A stretch of DNA of 64,000 nt from NCBI GenBank assembly GCA_002943765.1, contig PQWQ01000011.1:1887324-1951323 (forward strand). The letters are read 5' to 3'. This document shows positions 12,663 through 24,500 of the stretch, piece after piece. This stretch comes from Psoroptes ovis (lineage: Eukaryota; Arthropoda; Arachnida; Sarcoptiformes; Psoroptidae). The stretch's first letter is position 1. Each line of letters begins with the position of its first letter. The position numbers were made by a program, and so were the translations under genes. The notes below the pieces were generated by a model that did not search any database, was not told the DNA's origin, and saw nothing but the letters and a program-made list of their open reading frames with translations.

Positions 12663-13548
12663 AATATCTTACGGTCAACTTTTTGAACCAACAAATATTA
12701 CGGGCCAAAAAAAGAACCGAATAACAATTATGATTAAAGGAAAAAAGTCTAGATTATTTATCAATCTTCGTATCTATCTATTTACATTCGAAAAACATTA
12801 TTTGTTAAATGATTGATTTTACTAGGAAATTTTCGAAAAAAAAATTGATTTTTCTATATGAATTCTCTATTGAATACCACTATTGGTATTACACTATTGT
12901 ATCATCATTATTATTTCTATATTGCTTTTCATTTTCATTTTACTTTAGACTAAACAAGAACCCGAATTTTAATCATTTTGATTTCATAGTTTAAAAGAAT
13001 TTTTTAAAAGCTTAAAAATGTACATAGATGAATGTTGTTTGTTTGTTCAATTTGGATTGGTTTTGGTTTAAAAATTGGAAAAAATTTAATTCAAAATTTA
13101 AAAATTGAAATTTAATTTCGCCAAATAAATGGTTTGTAATTATTTTTGTTTATTTCAAAATTCCATCACAGATTTATTTGCTTTTTTTTGTTCAATTTCT
13201 ATTTATTGTGAATACAAAACAGAAATGAATTTGATTCAAATATATAATATATTTGTTAAATCTCATCATCATTTGACTTTCTAATGTTTATGATATTTAT
13301 TATGATTCGTTATATTCGTATTTAATCAAATTATTTGTAATTTCATTTTTTGAAATAATTCAATTTAACTTCATTTCACATTTAATTTCAAATAATACTT
13401 TTAATATTTCATTTAATTTTTTCCGATTCTATTTTTATTAAATGATGATGAAAAACGATTATAAACAAATTTATAATCATTTTCGCTGTATGAAATGACG
13501 ATAATGATGATGTTAATAATATACGAGAACAAAAAAAAACATATTATA

Positions 13549-13626
13549 AGGTTGTCCAATAAGTTCTTGCCGATTTTCTCATAATTTCCTACGATATAAT
13601 CGGCTAAAACTTAAATCGGACAACCT
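13549..13626. mobile_element. Foldback MITE copy 8 (type A centre, reverse orientation)
   Basis: AGGTTGTCCAATAAGTTCTTG pairs with a right arm ending CTTAAATCGGACAACCT. The centre CTACGATATAATCGG is type A read in the opposite orientation. Confidence 0.88.
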
Positions 13627-14555
13627 GATATTTTTCCTTGTTTATTTGTTTTTTTTTTACATCATCTTTAATTGAATTATATGAACTTGAACGTAAAGGG
13701 CAAAAACAATGTTTTAAAAAATTGAAAATAAATGAAGAATTTAGCCCGAAATACTGATGAGAAGTAGTAATGAAGAAAAATATTTCAATTAAATTAAAAA
13801 ATGGAAAAGATTCTCACGATTACATTACATCTGTTTGATGCCTGCTTTATCATCAATAAATCAATCGATTTGAAAATGAAAAAGTGAAGAATTTTCTTTC
13901 AGGTTTGTTTCAATGATAATGATAATTTATTTATTTGAAATAAGCAGGTACAATTCAGTAAATTTATTTTCATTGTTTTTTTTTTGTTGTATTTTTTTCA
14001 TTTTCTCAAATGAAATTAATATAAATTATTCACTTTTATTTTTTACTATAATCAAATAATAAAATAGTAAATAGTAATCGAGGAAATTGTAAATTTTTAT
14101 ATTTTTATAGAAAAATTAAAGTTAATTTAAATGATATATTGATTTGTAATTAATTATGTTATTATTAGGTACTTGATTAATCATTAATTTGACAATAATT
14201 TGACAAAGAGTGTCAGATATTTAAATGGTAATAAATGTACTATTTTATGTGACAATTGTTTGCACCCAAAATATTTAATTTGTCCGGAAAAATTCAAAAT
14301 ATTGATCTTAAATGTCTGATATATGTTTTTCATATTTTTCTAGAAAATTTAATTTCCTAATTAACTAATTTTTCATTCAATAATTAATCATATTTTTACT
14401 ACGATTTCATTGATTGAAAATAAATTGATTGAAAATTTTTTTTATTATTTTATTCAATTATTATTAAAAAATAATATCATTGAAAGGTCAATGGTTTTTC
14501 TGATCAAAGATTATGCCGATAATTTTTAAAAAATATTTTATTTAGACTAAATGAC

Positions 14556-14780
14556 ATGTGTGTGCATAATGGGGTAATTCGAAGTAAACAATGGCTTTTC
14601 AAGCATTCAAAAATTGTACTCTTTTATCAACTTAATATGAATTCATCAACTATATTTTGTTCAAATAAACATGTCGATGTTGGCTGTTACCCTGTGTTGG
14701 CTGTTGCCTGTGTCAAATTTAAACTTAAGTTCGCCAGAGATTGGTTCAGAACAACTCAATGTTCATCAGTGAACGCTTAG
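14556..14780 (+). other. Unassigned 74-codon open frame
   Basis: An open frame with higher GC than its surroundings. It contains two near-copies of GTTGGCTGTT around 14680-14705. It has no homologue I recognise and no clear splice partners. It may be a decayed repeat or a chance frame. Confidence 0.15.
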
Positions 14781-15819
14781 CTTTTTCGGAATTTCAATTT
14801 GAATTTTCTTTATTGAAAATGAAATTTCAACTTTTACTCATATTTTAGCCTGTCATTCATTCATTCATTCATTGTTTTCGTCATTTGGTTTTATGCTTAT
14901 AAATTCATGTTTAATTTAGTGTGTATTTACTGACAAGTTTAATTTTTATATTTTGTTGTTTAAAAATAATTTCTGCCATTTATGTTCACAACATATGTGT
15001 TTTCATTTCAATGATTATTGAATTTTTAATTTAGTTAATTTCAAAGTTTTTTTTTTCCAGGTTTAGCTTAGTCAAATATACGTTGTTGATGCCTTTCCAT
15101 TGTTTTAATTATGAAATCGTAATGGTCATTTTTCAAATTATAGAAAATAAGCATCTGTCTGGGTTGGCGATTTCGCTTGACATTTTTTCATTTTCAAAAA
15201 TAAAATGATATCTTTTAGACAAGGAGTTTTTGCCCTAAATTCCTAAATTTAGCCCAATTTCATAAGTAAAAGTTTACTTCTGGCCAAAAATTCAAAAAGC
15301 GGAATCAATTGGTGTAAGAGTGGATGAATTCGGAATGATCGAATCGAATCGAATCGATCAAATGAAATTGAGATGAAATATTGAAAATGAAAGTTAATTG
15401 AAAATTAATCGATACACAATTTTTGCTCTTCGAAATGATAATTTCACAAAATGATTCAAAATGCCCGCAAATCAAATCAAATCAAAAAAAAAATGGATGG
15501 ATGAAAATCAATAAATGAGATTGAAAATTATTGATACAAAATGGCCAATTTCAAAATTTCAAAATTTCAAATTGATGATGGAAAATGATTTGGAATTGAA
15601 ATGAAATAACCATTGAAAAACCATAGTGAAAATGAATCATCATCATCATTGCATGCATACAGACATATTGATAATAATAAATGCTTAGACAAGCGAAAAC
15701 AAAGTGAACAATATTTAATTTTAAAGGGAATATTTTTCGAAGAATATTCATCATATCTGCCCAAATAAAGATTCTGAGAAAATAAGAAATTTGAAAGAAA
15801 AGTTTGAAATTGAAATATT

Positions 15820-15895
15820 AGGTTGTCCCATAAGTTTTGGCCATTTTTCGAATAAAAAAAAAATAAAAAAACATCAAGAACTTATGGGACAACCT
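15820..15895. mobile_element. Foldback MITE copy 9 (CCATAAG arm type)
   Basis: AGGTTGTCCCATAAGTTTTGG closes with CAAGAACTTATGGGACAACCT. Flanked by TA on both sides (atTAGG / CCTAat). The centre is A-rich (type C-like). Confidence 0.92.
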
Positions 15896-16232
15896 AATAC
15901 ATTGATTTGAAATATTGGTATTTATTTATTTATTTTTCAGCCACTGACAATCAATGATATCAATGAATATGCAAAATTTTTCTTCCACCAAAAAATGTTT
16001 CATTGATCGATTTTCATTTTTTTACACTGGTGTTTTTTTCAAGCATATAACAATGATTTGTTGTTGTTGAAGAACAAGAACAAGAGTCAATTGTACAAAA
16101 TTTGTACAATCAAAACAAATTGTTTGAAAAAAAATTCAAATATTTTCAACTTTTTGATCGACATGTCAAATTTTTTTCTCCTCTGCCTGCTTTTTCATCA
16201 ATTTCGATTCGATATTTCAATGAAATACTATT

Positions 16233-16310
16233 AGGCTGTCCTATAAGTTCTTGCAGCTTTTTAAATTTTTTTTTTCATTTGAAAAACGACAAGAACTTAT
16301 GGGACAACCT
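16233..16310. mobile_element. Foldback MITE copy 10 (CCATAAG arm type)
   Basis: AGGCTGTCCTATAAGTTCTTG closes with CAAGAACTTATGGGACAACCT. The centre is T-rich, type C. TA-flanked. Confidence 0.92.
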
Positions 16311-16482
16311 AATATTCATTGTTACTTATCAACATTGAATACATATTAATAAGTCTGTTTTTTTTTTTGGTTGGAATAAAATTTAAAAATAAAAATAATT
16401 CTGGAATATTAAAATAAATATTATGAGGAAAAAATCATTGAGAAAAATACATATCTGGAATCGGATATTATCTAAAAATATT

Positions 16483-16560
16483 AGGTTGTCCGAAAAGTTC
16501 TGACCGATTTTCATAACCAACTCTATCGATATAAATTGAAATGAACTTTTTGGACAACCT
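16483..16560. mobile_element. Foldback MITE copy 11 (type B, reverse orientation)
   Basis: AGGTTGTCCGAAAAGTTCTGA closes with ATGAACTTTTTGGACAACCT. Only 172 bp from copy 10, so two insertions are close together. Confidence 0.9.
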
Positions 16561-17768
16561 AAAATATATATTTTGTTTCCCGAATACTTTATTGTGTTCC
16601 AGCAAAGTAAAAAATGTGTTTTCAAATATAAATTTTCATATGCGCACAAGCATGTCGTCATCGTCATCGTAGAAAACACATTGTAATCATGATCATCATC
16701 ATCATTTGATATTGAAGCTTTCAATGTATTTTAGTCAAGAAAAAATGAAAATATTCACAGTCATTTCAAATCTAAGCGTGGTCAAAGCCATCAAGCATTT
16801 TGTTGTTTTTGATCATTTCACATTTTTTTTCCCATTGAAAAACCAAAGAAATTTTTCTATTTTTTACTCGTCTTAATCATCATAATTCAGTGGTTCTGTT
16901 TAATTCAAATTATTTTAAGCGGTGGTCATCTGCTTCATCAAATTCATCTCAATGTCCGCACGCACACTAACGATGTTCAAAATCGATGCAAATAAATGCA
17001 AATTTAAGTCAAAATAATGAAAAATATTAAAATGAATAAATTTTGATCGCTTCATTTGTTTGTAATGTTTGAATTGTTATAACAAATAATTGTAATTTAT
17101 TTATTTATTTGTCCATCAAACAAACAAACAAATCATATTGATTACAAATGACAATCATCTTGACAATGTTTTTTCAGTGAATAATAATCTGAAATCATCA
17201 TACATTTCATATTCATAATCATTTGATTTATCTTTTCAAAGATAGATAGTGATTTCAAGTTGTTTGTTTATTTTTATGCTTTGTTTGAATCATTTTTTTG
17301 ATGGTGTTTTGTTCAAATGTTTTGTCCATTCATTCATTCATTCATTGAATTCATTGTGTATTATAATATATCTTCTTAAGAGATTCTTTTGTGATATATT
17401 TTTGTATGGTAAACGATACATGTTTGTTTGATAATCATTCATTCGACCATTTTATCATCCTTCCATACGATACGATACGATCCAACCATATACGATTCTT
17501 AAATGATATAAATATGTATGAGAATTCAATACGAACATAACAAAGTAACAAATTCAATCGGCTACTATTATTATTATAATTATCATCATTGATGTTTTTG
17601 TTTGATTTTTCACTTTTTTCGATGTGTAATTTGAAACTGAAATCAAATTGAGTTTCAACAATTTTTTTTCTGCAAAGTGAAATAATACAAAATACAATTC
17701 ATCGCCATTATAATTATTGAATTTGATACAAAAATTTGAATCATCATTTGAATTATCATCATTTAAAA

Positions 17769-18564
17769 ATGGCCAATGTAAATAGAGATCGATCGCCAAA
17801 ATTATTTTACAACAATTATAACAACAACACCGACATCAACAATAATAAAACTATTGTAGACGACGACGACAACGACAATCATTACATTAAAATCATTAAA
17901 AATGATAAACAAATATTTACAATCGAAAATTTGAATCATCATCATCATCATCATACGAAAAACAATGATAATTTTATCAGTGAAATGATTGATAATAATA
18001 GAAATATAAATGATGATATTGACAGCAACAACAGCAAAGACAATGCCATTGAATATTGTAATAAAACATTCAAACCTAATCATTTTTTTGGACAATTATT
18101 ATTATTATTATTATTATCATTATTTTCATTTTCAATATTTTCAATATTTTTACCATTATTATTATTATTATTATCGATCGGCATAAAATTACCGATAAAT
18201 ATCGATATAAATAATAATAATAGAAATGATAATAATAAATCGATTATTATCATTTTCATCGTTATGACCATAAATATGTTTTTTTTAAATTGTGCCTTTT
18301 TAGTGCAATCATTGTTGTTGTATTTCAATTCATTCATTTTATTCATGTTGTTGACATTTGAAATATTATTACCAATTACGTTTTTATCATTATTTTCATT
18401 TTCATTATTATTATTATCATTTTTATTTATATTTTACCATCCATTATCATCATTGTTTAAAAAATTTTCCAATTTTATTTTAAAATTATTTTCAACAATA
18501 ATAACAACAGCAACAACGACAACAACAAATTATCGTGATTGGTTCGGTAAAAAATATTTTCCAA
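17769..18564 (+). CDS. Provisional first exon of the GRL101-like gene (hydrophobic N-terminus)
   Basis: An open frame with ATG at 17769 in a good context (AAAATGG). It encodes Asn/Asp/His-rich sequence followed by several Leu/Ile/Phe-rich stretches that would form two to four membrane segments. It ends at a consensus donor (CCAA|GTAAGT). The exon stops one base into a codon, and the next exon (28702) begins with the last two bases of a codon, so the two join in frame across a 10.1-kb intron. The 28702 exon has no usable ATG before its own hydrophobic segment, so an upstream coding exon is needed. Against this, the hydrophobic runs come largely from TTA repeats, and a multi-pass N-terminus is not typical of this receptor class. 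It could belong to a separate gene. Confidence 0.45.
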
Positions 18565-21500
18565 GTAAGTGAATCTAAGTGTGAAAATAAAATATAAATG
18601 TTTTGCTTGAATGTAGTGTTGATGATACGATTAAATTTTTTTTTTTTCAAAATTTATCGCAAGCTATCCGACCAGTAAATCACGGGAACCAAGATGAATT
18701 AAAATGAAATTTTTCTTTCTTCACATTACAAGCTATAATCCCTGTATTTTTCTCTTAAAACGTATAAATTAAAAATTTCATCACAATTACACATCGTTCA
18801 TCAAGCACAAATACCCATACACACTCATACACACACACATTGACAGACATACAAGCATTGAAAATCATTCAATTGTAATTGTGTAAATGTGTTTTTGTCA
18901 TCGGCATTTTGTTGTTGACGAATTAGAAAAAAAAATAATAAAATTTCGTGATTTGAATTCATTTAGTATTTTGGTAAAAATTCAAAGAAAAGAAAATTCA
19001 AATCATTTCATTTTCAAATATTTATTCAAAAAAAAAAAAAAAAAAATATTCAATGCACATTAATTCTTTCGATTATCGTGTTTTTCATTGGAAAAACACA
19101 CATATTATTCATAATCATTGAAATAAAAATGAATTCAAAAGATTGACAAATCGAAATAGCATGCATGCATTGAAGTAAGAATCAGTAACAATCAAAATTA
19201 TGATTGATTTCGGTCGATAAAATTGTTGTTTGCTGAGCCTATTCAAATTTCCAACAAGTCAAAATGTATAATTATCATATATGAACCATTGCACTCATTC
19301 CTTCTGTTTCGCCATTCCGTTAATCAAATAAAATGATTTTATTTGATTCTGAAAATCAAATTTAGAACAATTATTCATGATTATATTATCGTACGATACG
19401 ATTCTGAAGAAAATAGATGATCAAACGAATTCATGTTTGAATTAATAAATAAATTAATGAATCTATTGGTTGGTTTTTTCTTATTTTTGCATACAAAAAT
19501 GAAATGAAACAAATGAATATACGAATATTCGAATGAATACGAACGAATGAAAAATGAATCAATGGATGAATGAATGAATAAATGAATTTGAAAAGAAATT
19601 AATTTAGTGAAAAACAAAAAAAAAAAAATGAAATACAAGGATGATATATTCAAATATAAATCAAATAATGTGTTGTATCTAGTGTGAATTGTGCATTTCA
19701 TACCCATTTCAATCCATCATTTCGAGATTGTGAAGATGCATGGGTGAAAAAAGGTTGAAAATATACATTTCCATTTACATTTTGCCATAGAAAAACATGG
19801 AAAAAAATCAAATGAAATAAATCATATTACAATAGAAATATATATTTGATGAATAATTGAAAATCTATTCACATCTTTCACATGGAAATTTTTGTTTTTT
19901 TTGATCCAAAATTTTTCTTATGTTAAATATTTCATTCATTCATTGCTGTACAATGTTCATTGTATTTGCATGCAATGAAATACAAATAAACAAACAAACA
20001 AATGTTGAAATAAATAATTGGTGTACGTCCTTTGTGAATAGACCCCTTTAATCCCCGCCCCTTTTTAAAAATTCAAATTTTATATTCTAACGACTTTTAA
20101 TAAAATATAACGATTATTCGTTTTACAACGTCTAACATGGTAGCAGAGCCTAAAATCTGACTGAATTTAACGAATTTTTGATTTTTGTGATTGTAAATTA
20201 ATTGATTTTAACTGATTGTCAATTAATTAAGTGAATAATTATAATTTTAAGACTGTTATTCAAGTTGTATGACAAATAATATCAACAAAATGATTGAAAT
20301 CGATACGACGATGATGGATTCAACGAATGTAAACATCCCGAAATTCAACGGTAATAATTTCAAATCATGGCTGTCTGACATTAAATTTTGGTGTACGTAC
20401 AATGGCAAAGCTGATTTACTTGAGGCAAAGTTGTGTGATGATAATGACTCGAATATGGAACAACTAAAATCATTAGCTGCTTTTATCACGTTCATGATTG
20501 ATCCGGATTTACGTGATTTGGTCAAAGATACATCGATCCCTAATGAAATAATTGATTTGTTGGAAAGAAGATTCAATAAAATTAATCAAGCTAGAAGTGC
20601 CCGATTATTTTTCGAATTGAATGATATGAAAATGAATGTAAGTGATGATCCTAATATATTCTTGGCAAAATTTGATATCAAACGTAAAGAATTGATTGAT
20701 ACTGGTATGATTATGGTCGATGCTATATGGATTAGTATTGTGTTGAAAACATTACCAAATGAATATACTAAAATCAAGGAAGATATTTTTGATCAATTGG
20801 AAGTAAACGAACTATCGTATGATGTTGCGAGGGATGTGATCGTGAGCAAATGTTTAAGACGGCAAAGAGCAAAGAATGTTCAAACATCAAATCAAACTGC
20901 TCTTTGCGTTATCGAACGAAGTATGAACAACAAATCGATTCCAGAATGTTATGGTTGCGGCAAACTAGGACATATTGCTGTTTGGTGTCCGTTTAAACCG
21001 CATGTGAAATCAAATGTTTTTCAAACATGGAACAATCGATATGTATCGAAACAATGTAGTGAAGGTGAAATCGGTAATATTATCAATAAGAAAAACGAGA
21101 ACAACAACGTTAATAATGTATCAAATGTTGTACGAGAGATGAATGAAAATGATCGTGAAAATCATACATTGAATTCAGCATTAATTGCAAAGAATAATGA
21201 AAAATCCATGTTGTGGCATAAAAGATTAGGTCATCCAGGCAGTGAAAAATTGTCAAGAATTTTTTCGTCACCTGTTCCAACAATTAACTGTCCAGAATGT
21301 AAAATGTCAAAATGCGTTCGTAAATCACATCCATTACGTTTTGAAAAATTTTATTTCATGCAAAGAATAAGTGCAGATGTAATTGGACCGTTGAAAGAAT
21401 CAATATCTGGATGTGTTTATGTATTGAATCTGGTGGAACATCATTCGTCGTATGGCATGGTGTATCCAATGAAGACCAAGAGTGAAGCGGTCAAGTATGT

Positions 21501-24500
21501 GATCGAGTTTATTGATTTTTGTGAAAACCAAACTGGACGCAAATTGAAAGAATTTTTGTCTGACAATGGGTCAGAATTTGTTAATCAGCAACTTCAGTAT
21601 CATCTGAAGAAGAAAGGAATTTTGTTCTGTACCACGACGCCACATACATCGGCACAAAATGGTAAGATTGAAAGAAGAAATAGAACCATCATCGACTGTG
21701 CCAGAACCATGATCAACAACGCAAAGATGCCTGAAGAATACTGGCCAACAGCTGTGAGAGCTGCTAATTATTTAATAAATCGATGGCCAACAAAATCAAA
21801 CATTGTTCCGTACGAGAAATTCTTTGGAAGAAGTGTAACGTATGGGCATATAAAAGTATTCGGATGTTTAGCATATCACAGAATGAATGAAACAATGATT
21901 GCCTCAAAATTTAATCAAAGAGGACAGAAATGTATTTTTGTTGGTTACACTGAAACAACAAAAAATTATTGGCTATTAGATCCGAAAACCAATAGAACAT
22001 TCAAAGCCTGTGACGTGGATTTTGATGAAAATGTGATGGGCTTTCCAGCCATCATGAATGATGAGAAAGAATCTGGTGTCATAAATGAATCGAAAGTGAT
22101 GAATGTGGAAACGATGTCACCGGTACCAAAGAATTATGATGAAGCAATGAGATCGAGTGAATATGACAAGTGGCAACTGGCGATGGATAAAGAGATGAAT
22201 GAGCTGACCCAGAAGGGTGTTTACAAAGTTGTGGGTCAGCTTCCTTTATCCGGAATGAGACCATTAACAACCAAATGGGTGTATGCCAGAAAATCAGATG
22301 GAAGATTTAAAGCTAGGTGTGTTGTAAGAGGTTTTGAACAATATAACAGTGGCAACACATTTGCACCTACGCTTAGAATGTCGACGCTATTAACCATCTT
22401 AACGTACGCGTTGACAAAGAAGATGAATATAAGACAATTTGATATATCAACAGCGTTTTTGAACTCGAAATTAGAGAGTGAAATTTATGTTGTACCACCG
22501 AAAGGTATTACAGATAGATTTTGGAAATTAGAGAAAGCGCTGTATGGTTTGAAAGAAGCGCCACGACGATGGTATGAAACGCTGAGTAATTTTTTGATTG
22601 AAAATTGTAAGCTGAAACAATCGTTGGTTGATAAATGCTTATTTTTCTCAGCGAATATGATTGTGGTAATTTATGTCGATGATATAATTATCGCGTATGA
22701 TGATAGTATTATGATTGATCATGTAATGGACCAATTTAAACGAAGATTTGACATCCATGATTTTGGTGAGTGTGGTGTTTATCTTGGATTGAAAATCGAT
22801 TGTAAAGAAGATATGATAACTATCGATCAGGAGAATTACATCGAAGACATTTTAGAAAGATTCAAAATGGAAGGGTGCAATTCAACGAATGTACCTATGG
22901 ACTGTTTTGAAGATTATTCAGTTGGCCCAATAGATAAAGACCTGCATGTGAGAGAATTATTGGGATGTTTGAACTATGTTGCCACACACACGAGACCTGA
23001 TATCTCTGTGTGCATATCGCACTTAACATCGTACGCTGATAAACCGACCAATGCATTAATGATGGCATGCAAAAGGGTCGTAAGATACTTGGCTGGTACA
23101 AAGGATATGAAATTGATCATCAAACCAGTGCAAGATTGGAATATTAATGCATGGACTGACGCCAGTTTCAAATCCGATCCAAAAGGGCGCTCAGTTAGTG
23201 GCTCTATCGTACAAATAGGAGAGTCTCCAGTGCTGTGGTCATCGAAGAAACAATTAAGGATGCCACATTCATCATGCGAGGCAGAATTGAATGCTGCATT
23301 GTCAACCTGGAGACTCGCAAGACCAATCCAACAATTGTTGTCTGAATTGAAAATCAAAGCTGACTTGAAATTGATGATTGATAGTAGAGCAGCGAAAGCG
23401 ATTCTAGACAATAATGAATTCAAACAATCAGGCTATTTCGAGTACGATAAGAAATTATTAGTACAAGAATTTAGCTATGAAAATAATGAAGTAGTCAAAG
23501 TACCATCAGCAGAACAACTTGCTGATATGTTAACGAAGCCTTTAGGCAAGATCAAACTTGAGAATTTTCGTGGACGTACGCCAATTAGAAGGGTGTGTTG
23601 AAATAAATAATTGGTGTACGTCCTTTGTGAATAGACCCCTTTAATCCCCGCCCCTTTTTAAAAATTCAAATTTTATATTCTAACGACTTTTAATAAAATA
23701 TAACGATTATTCGTTTTACAACGTCTAACAACAAACACTGTATTTGTGTACCAAGTGCAGAATATGAACCGAAAAAAAAAACAAATGGAAATCTTTGAAA
23801 TTGAATCTTTAATATCCTTTCAGAAATTTATATGCAGATGATATTTCATTGTACTTTCTGGAAACATTGCAATTGCATCTTTGCCTTTTTTCTTGGATAT
23901 TATTTTATTCTAATCATAATAATAGGCCATGATAGATCTTTGAAAATTTACATTGATCAAAAATGTATTATTTATTATCGCATCTTTCAAAGTAATTTTT
24001 TCTTTGATTTTCCATTTTATTATTATGCATTATGCATTATGCATTGTATTTATTGTTTTTATTTTGAATATCGATATTGGAAATTGAGAGAAAATAAAAA
24101 GAAATGATTTCAATCATAATCATAATAATAATAATAATTTTACTTTTGGAAAAATATTCCAAAATCAATTCAGAATAGATGATTGATTCAAATAAAAAAT
24201 AAAAATTTCAAAGATTTCGTATGTATTTTCGTAAGTGTCTACACAATTTTTCTTTCCACGAATTCATTTGTCAAAATTTTGTATGAAAATGAACAAATTT
24301 TGAAAATGAAATGTATGAACAAATTTGTCTGACTGGAAGGGGTTGAAAAGGGGTTTTGAAGTATTAAATTTTTTTAAGACACTAAAAGAGGTTTGAAAAT
24401 TTTCTCGAATTCTTTTATTTTCATTTTGAATTTTTCAAAATTGTTAGTTTTCTTAGAAATTATATGTTATTCATTCATTTATTCAGCTGTCCAAAAAGTT

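Larger units (their letters stand above)
1443..17768. other. Long spacer without a confident gene
   Basis: About 16 kb of AT-rich sequence lies between the divergent starts of the Q/N-rich gene and the receptor gene. It holds eleven copies of the 75-80 bp foldback family, one related but different foldback (7807-7875), homopolymers and simple repeats. A few exon-like minus-strand segments near 7.6-8.3, 10.0 and 11.2 kb are listed separately at low confidence. I found no long conserved reading frame, tRNA or rRNA. Confidence 0.6.
20003..23730 (+). mobile_element. Complete Ty1/copia LTR retrotransposon, very young
   Basis: A 3,728-bp element with two 135-bp LTRs that I read as identical base for base. 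It has TG...CA ends, a 5-bp ACAAA target duplication, a tRNA primer-binding site right after the 5' LTR, and one uninterrupted gag-pol frame of 1,110 codons. Identical LTRs plus an intact frame mean a recent insertion. It sits in sense orientation inside the first intron of the receptor gene, if exon 1 is right. It is short for a copia element (commonly about 5 kb), mainly because the protease region is missing. Confidence 0.97.

Noticed and set aside
17802..18346. Minus-strand frames opposite the provisional first receptor exon
   Set aside because: Val/Ile and Asn runs mirror the plus-strand Asn/Asp and Leu repeats; no signal or splice logic.
22974..23423. 149-residue minus-strand frame inside the copia element
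   Set aside because: Shadow of the reverse transcriptase/RNase H coding frame.
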